Below, in pieces: positions 60,417 to 64,000 of a stretch of DNA of 64,000 bases. The notes beneath the pieces are model-generated. The model made no database searches. It was not told the DNA's origin and saw only the letters and a program-made list of their open reading frames with translations. Source of the stretch: Odiellus spinosus (lineage: Eukaryota > Arthropoda > Arachnida > Opiliones > Phalangiidae); NCBI GenBank assembly GCA_963920705.1, contig OY987240.1, forward strand, positions 8,225,676 to 8,289,675, given 5' to 3'. The stretch's first letter is position 1. Each line of letters starts with the position of its first letter. A program made the position numbers and the translations under genes.

Positions 60417-63400
60417 ATAATACCTACTCTATTTGATTTACAATATTATCTCCTCTATATGATTTACCATAGTACCTCCTCTATTTGATTTACCTAATTA
60501 TCTCCTCTATATGATTTACCATAGTACCGCTTCTATTTAACTTACCACATTATCTCTATATGATTTACCATAGTACGTCCTCTATTTCATTTACCATAAT
60601 ACCGGCTATATTTGATTTACCATAATACCGCCTATATTTGATTTACCATAATACCGCCTATATTTGATTTACCATAATACCGCCTATATTTGATTTACCA
60701 TAATACCGCCTATATTTGATTTACCATAATACCGCCTATATTTGATTTACCATAATACCGCCTATATTTGATTAACCATAATACCGCCTATATTTGATTT
60801 ACCATAATACCGCCTAAATTTGATTTACCATAATACCTTCATTATTTGATTTATCATACTTTCTTTATTTCATTTATCAAACTTTCTTTATTTGATTTAC
60901 CATACTTTATTTAATTTACAGTAATACTTCCTATATTTACCATAATGCCTCCTTTATTTGATTTATCATAATACTGCCTCTATTTCATTTACTATAAAGT
61001 TTAATTTATTTGATTTACGTTAATACCTCCTGATTTATCATAATACCTCTATTTGATTTTCCATAATATCACCTCTATTTATCATACTCCTCTGATTTAC
61101 CAGAATACCACCTCTATTTATCATACCTCTCTGATTTAACATAATACCTCCTCTATTTATCATACTCCTCTGATTTATTATACCTCTTATTGGATACCAT
61201 AATACTCCTTCCATTTGATTCACCATAATACCTCCTCTATTTTAATTAACATAATGCCTCCAATATTTGATATATCATGCTATTTTTATTTGATTTATCA
61301 TAATACCGGCTCTATTTGATTTACCATAATGCTTCCATTATTTGATTTACGATAATTCCTCCTGATTTATGATAATACCTCCTGATTTATGATAATACCT
61401 CCATTTGATTTATTATAATACCTCCTTCAATCAATTTATCATAATACCTCCATTTGATTTATCATACTTCCTCCATTTGATTTATCACAATACCTTTTCC
61501 ATTTGATTTATCAAAATACCTCCTCTATTTGTTTTATCAAAATACGTCCTCTATTTGATTTAGCACAATATCTCCTCTATGTGATTTACCAAAGTACCTC
61601 CTCTATTTGATTTCCCATAACTTCTCAGTTTGATTTATCAGACGTCCTCCATTTGATTTACGGTAATGCTTCCATTATTTGATTGATAATTCCTCCTGAT
61701 TTATCATAATACCTCGTCCATTTGATTTATTAAAATACCTCGTCCATTTGATTTATTAAAAATAAGTCCTCTATTTGATTTAGAACAATATCTCCTCTAT
61801 GTGATTTACCACAGCACCTCCTTTATTTGATTTACCAAAATGCCGCCCCTAATTGATTTAGAACAATATCTCCTCTATGTGATTTACCACAGCATCTCCT
61901 TTATTTGATTTACAAAAATGCCGCCCCTAATTGATTACAAAATACCTCCTCTATTTAATTTATCGTAATACCTCCTCTATTTGATTTATCAAAATACCAC
62001 CTCTATTTGATTTACCACAATATCACCTATATATGATTTACCACAGTACCTCTATATGATTTACCACAGTACCTCCTCTATTTCATTTACTACATTATCT
62101 ACTCTTTATGATTTACAATAGTACCGCCTCTATTTGATTTACCACATTATTTCCTCTATATGATTTACCATATTACCCCCTATATTTACCATACTGCCTC
62201 CAATATTTGATTTATCACACTTCCTTTATTTGATTTACCATAATGCTTCCCTTATTTGATTTACGATAATACCTCCTGATTTAGCATAATACCTCCTGAT
62301 TTATCATACCTCCTGATTTATCATACCTCCTGATTTATCATAATACCTCCTGATTTATCATAATACCTCCTGATTTATCATAATACCTACTTCATTTGAT
62401 TTATCATACCTCCTTCATTTGATTTATCATAATACCTCCTCAATTTGATTTATAAAAATACCTCCTATTTGATTTATCACAATACCGCCTCTATTTGATT
62501 TAGAACAATATCTTCTCTGTGATTTACCAAAGAACCTCCTCTAATTGATTTACCGTAACTTCTCCATTTGATTTATCATACATTCTCCATTTGAGCTACC
62601 ATAATACTTCCTCTATTTGATTTACCAAAATACCGGTCCTAATTTATTACAAAATGTCTCCTATCTGATTTATCATAATACCGCCAAATTTGATTAACCA
62701 TAATATACCTCCTCTATTTGATTTACCATAATATCTCCTCTATTTGATTTATCAATTTACCTCCTCTATTTGATTTACCATAATACCTCTATTTGATTTA
62801 CCACAATATCTCCTCTATATGATTTACCATAGTACCTCCTCTATTTCATTTACCATAATACCCTCATTATTTGATTTATCATTCTTTATTTGATTTATCA
62901 TAATACCTCCTGATTTATCATACTCCTGTTATTTATTATACCTCCTCTATTGGATATACTATAATAATCCTTCCATTTGATTCACCATAATACTTCGTCT
63001 ATTTGAATTACCATAATGCCTCTATTTTATTTACCATAATGCCTCTATTTTATTTACCCTAATACCTTGTTTTATTTACCATAATGCTTCCAATATTTGA
63101 TTTATAATAATACAGCCTCTATTTGATTTACCAAAATACCGCCTCTATTTTATTTACCATAACATCTCTTTTTGATTTACCTAAACATCTCTATTTGATT
63201 TACCATAAAATCCCTATTTGATTTATCATACTTCCTTTATCATAATACGCACTCTATTTGATTTACCATAATGCCTGCTTGATTTTATCATACGTCCTTT
63301 TTTTATTTACCATAATACCTCCTGTTTGATTTACCACAATATCTCCTCTATATGATTTACCACAATTCTCCTCTATATGATTTACCACAATATCTCCTCT

Positions 63401-64000
63401 ATATGATTTACCACAATATCTCCTCTATATGATTTACCACAATACCACATATATTTCATTTACCATAATACTTCCTCTATTTGATTTCCCCGTGATCGCC
63501 CCTATTTGATTTCCCCATGATCGCCCCTATTTGATTTACACAATGCCTCCTCTATTTGATTTATCATATTACCTCCTTTATTTGATTTACCATGTCTCTA
63601 TTTGATTTACCATCTCTCTATTTGATTATCCTTAATACCTCTGTTTGATTTACCATAATATATAGCTTCTCTTTTTGATTGAACATAACACTTCCTCTAT
63701 TTAATTTCTCGTAAAACTCTTCTATTTACCATAATGTATCCTATATTTGATTTATCATATTGTCTCCTCAATCTGATTTGCCATAATACCCTCTATTTGA
63801 TTTATCAAAATACCTCCTCTATTTATTTTTCAAAATACCTCCTATTTTTTACCACAATATCTATTTGCTTTATCATAGTACCTTCTCTATTCGATTTGCC
63901 ATTGTACCTCCTCAATTTTAGTTACCATCATACCTCCTCTATTTGATTTACCCTAATAGCTTCTCTATTTGAATGACCATAACACTTCCTCTATTTAATT
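60417..64000. repeat. 26-bp satellite, exact copy of 43554-47137
   Basis: It matches 43554-47137 at a constant offset of 16863 bp; every part I compared was identical and no net insertion or deletion occurs up to the window end. It begins in the middle of a 27-bp unit, where 'ttggtat' runs into 'aatacctactc'. Confidence 0.9.

Noticed and set aside
53166-60436. Repeat-protein genes with MGSLKIWYF or FYGFIKDLV units
   Set aside because: Nine-codon satellite with two stop-free frames; no unique domain, signal peptide or splice structure.
1-64000. Retrovirus-like, Polinton-like or other virus-derived elements
   Set aside because: I saw no capsid, protease, integrase, reverse transcriptase or polymerase motifs and no paired long terminal direct repeats. 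The long repeats present are inverted or satellite.
1-64000. tRNA or rRNA genes
   Set aside because: No cloverleaf with matching A and B boxes or rRNA core sequence was recognised by eye; a covariance-model scan (for example tRNAscan-SE) would settle it.

Overview
The window is eukaryotic nuclear DNA, AT-rich and dominated by repeats. The only host genes I recognise are two tandem copies, both on the minus strand, of a divergent ionotropic-receptor (IR, iGluR-family) gene. Their five core exons share intron positions, phases and, in two cases, exact lengths. IR genes in small tandem clusters, many cut-and-paste transposons and a Helitron point to an invertebrate animal. An arthropod, perhaps a chelicerate, is my best guess; no marker fixes the species.

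Layout. 1-2300: diverged repeats and one SINE-like insertion with a 14-bp target duplication. 2303-10577: a giant inverted-repeat (foldback-type) structure whose left arm is split by about 5 kb of foreign DNA, made up of an element with 300-bp inverted ends, a 100-bp satellite and further inverted repeats. 10600-11720: a degenerate repeat field and a palindromic MITE with 200-bp arms. 11918-15041: IR copy A, a pseudogene carrying a second SINE in an intron. 15042-20012: intergenic, with a G-run minisatellite, three copies of a CCAAT-bearing module and a 789-bp hAT-like element. 20013-23598, with a likely further exon at 26857-27075: IR copy B, which reads open through five exons (427 codons from the first Met). 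Its intron 2 carries a Helitron, and the putative first intron carries an 83-bp satellite. 27130-35086: gene-free DNA with at least three hAT-type elements with clear ends, a second palindromic MITE and palindrome clusters.

From 35087 to the end the window is almost pure satellite: a 31-bp GC-richer array with a 1.6-kb higher-order repeat (35087-40140), an 11-kb array of about 26 bp (41280-52330), 27-bp arrays (53045-53990 and 55290-60416), and from 60417 to 64000 an exact copy of 43554-47137. The two IR copies arose by duplication; B is the likely working receptor and A its decayed sister. The long open frames in the 27-bp array are a by-product of a 9-codon repeat, not genes. I saw no rRNA, tRNA, CRISPR array or recognisable virus-derived element.
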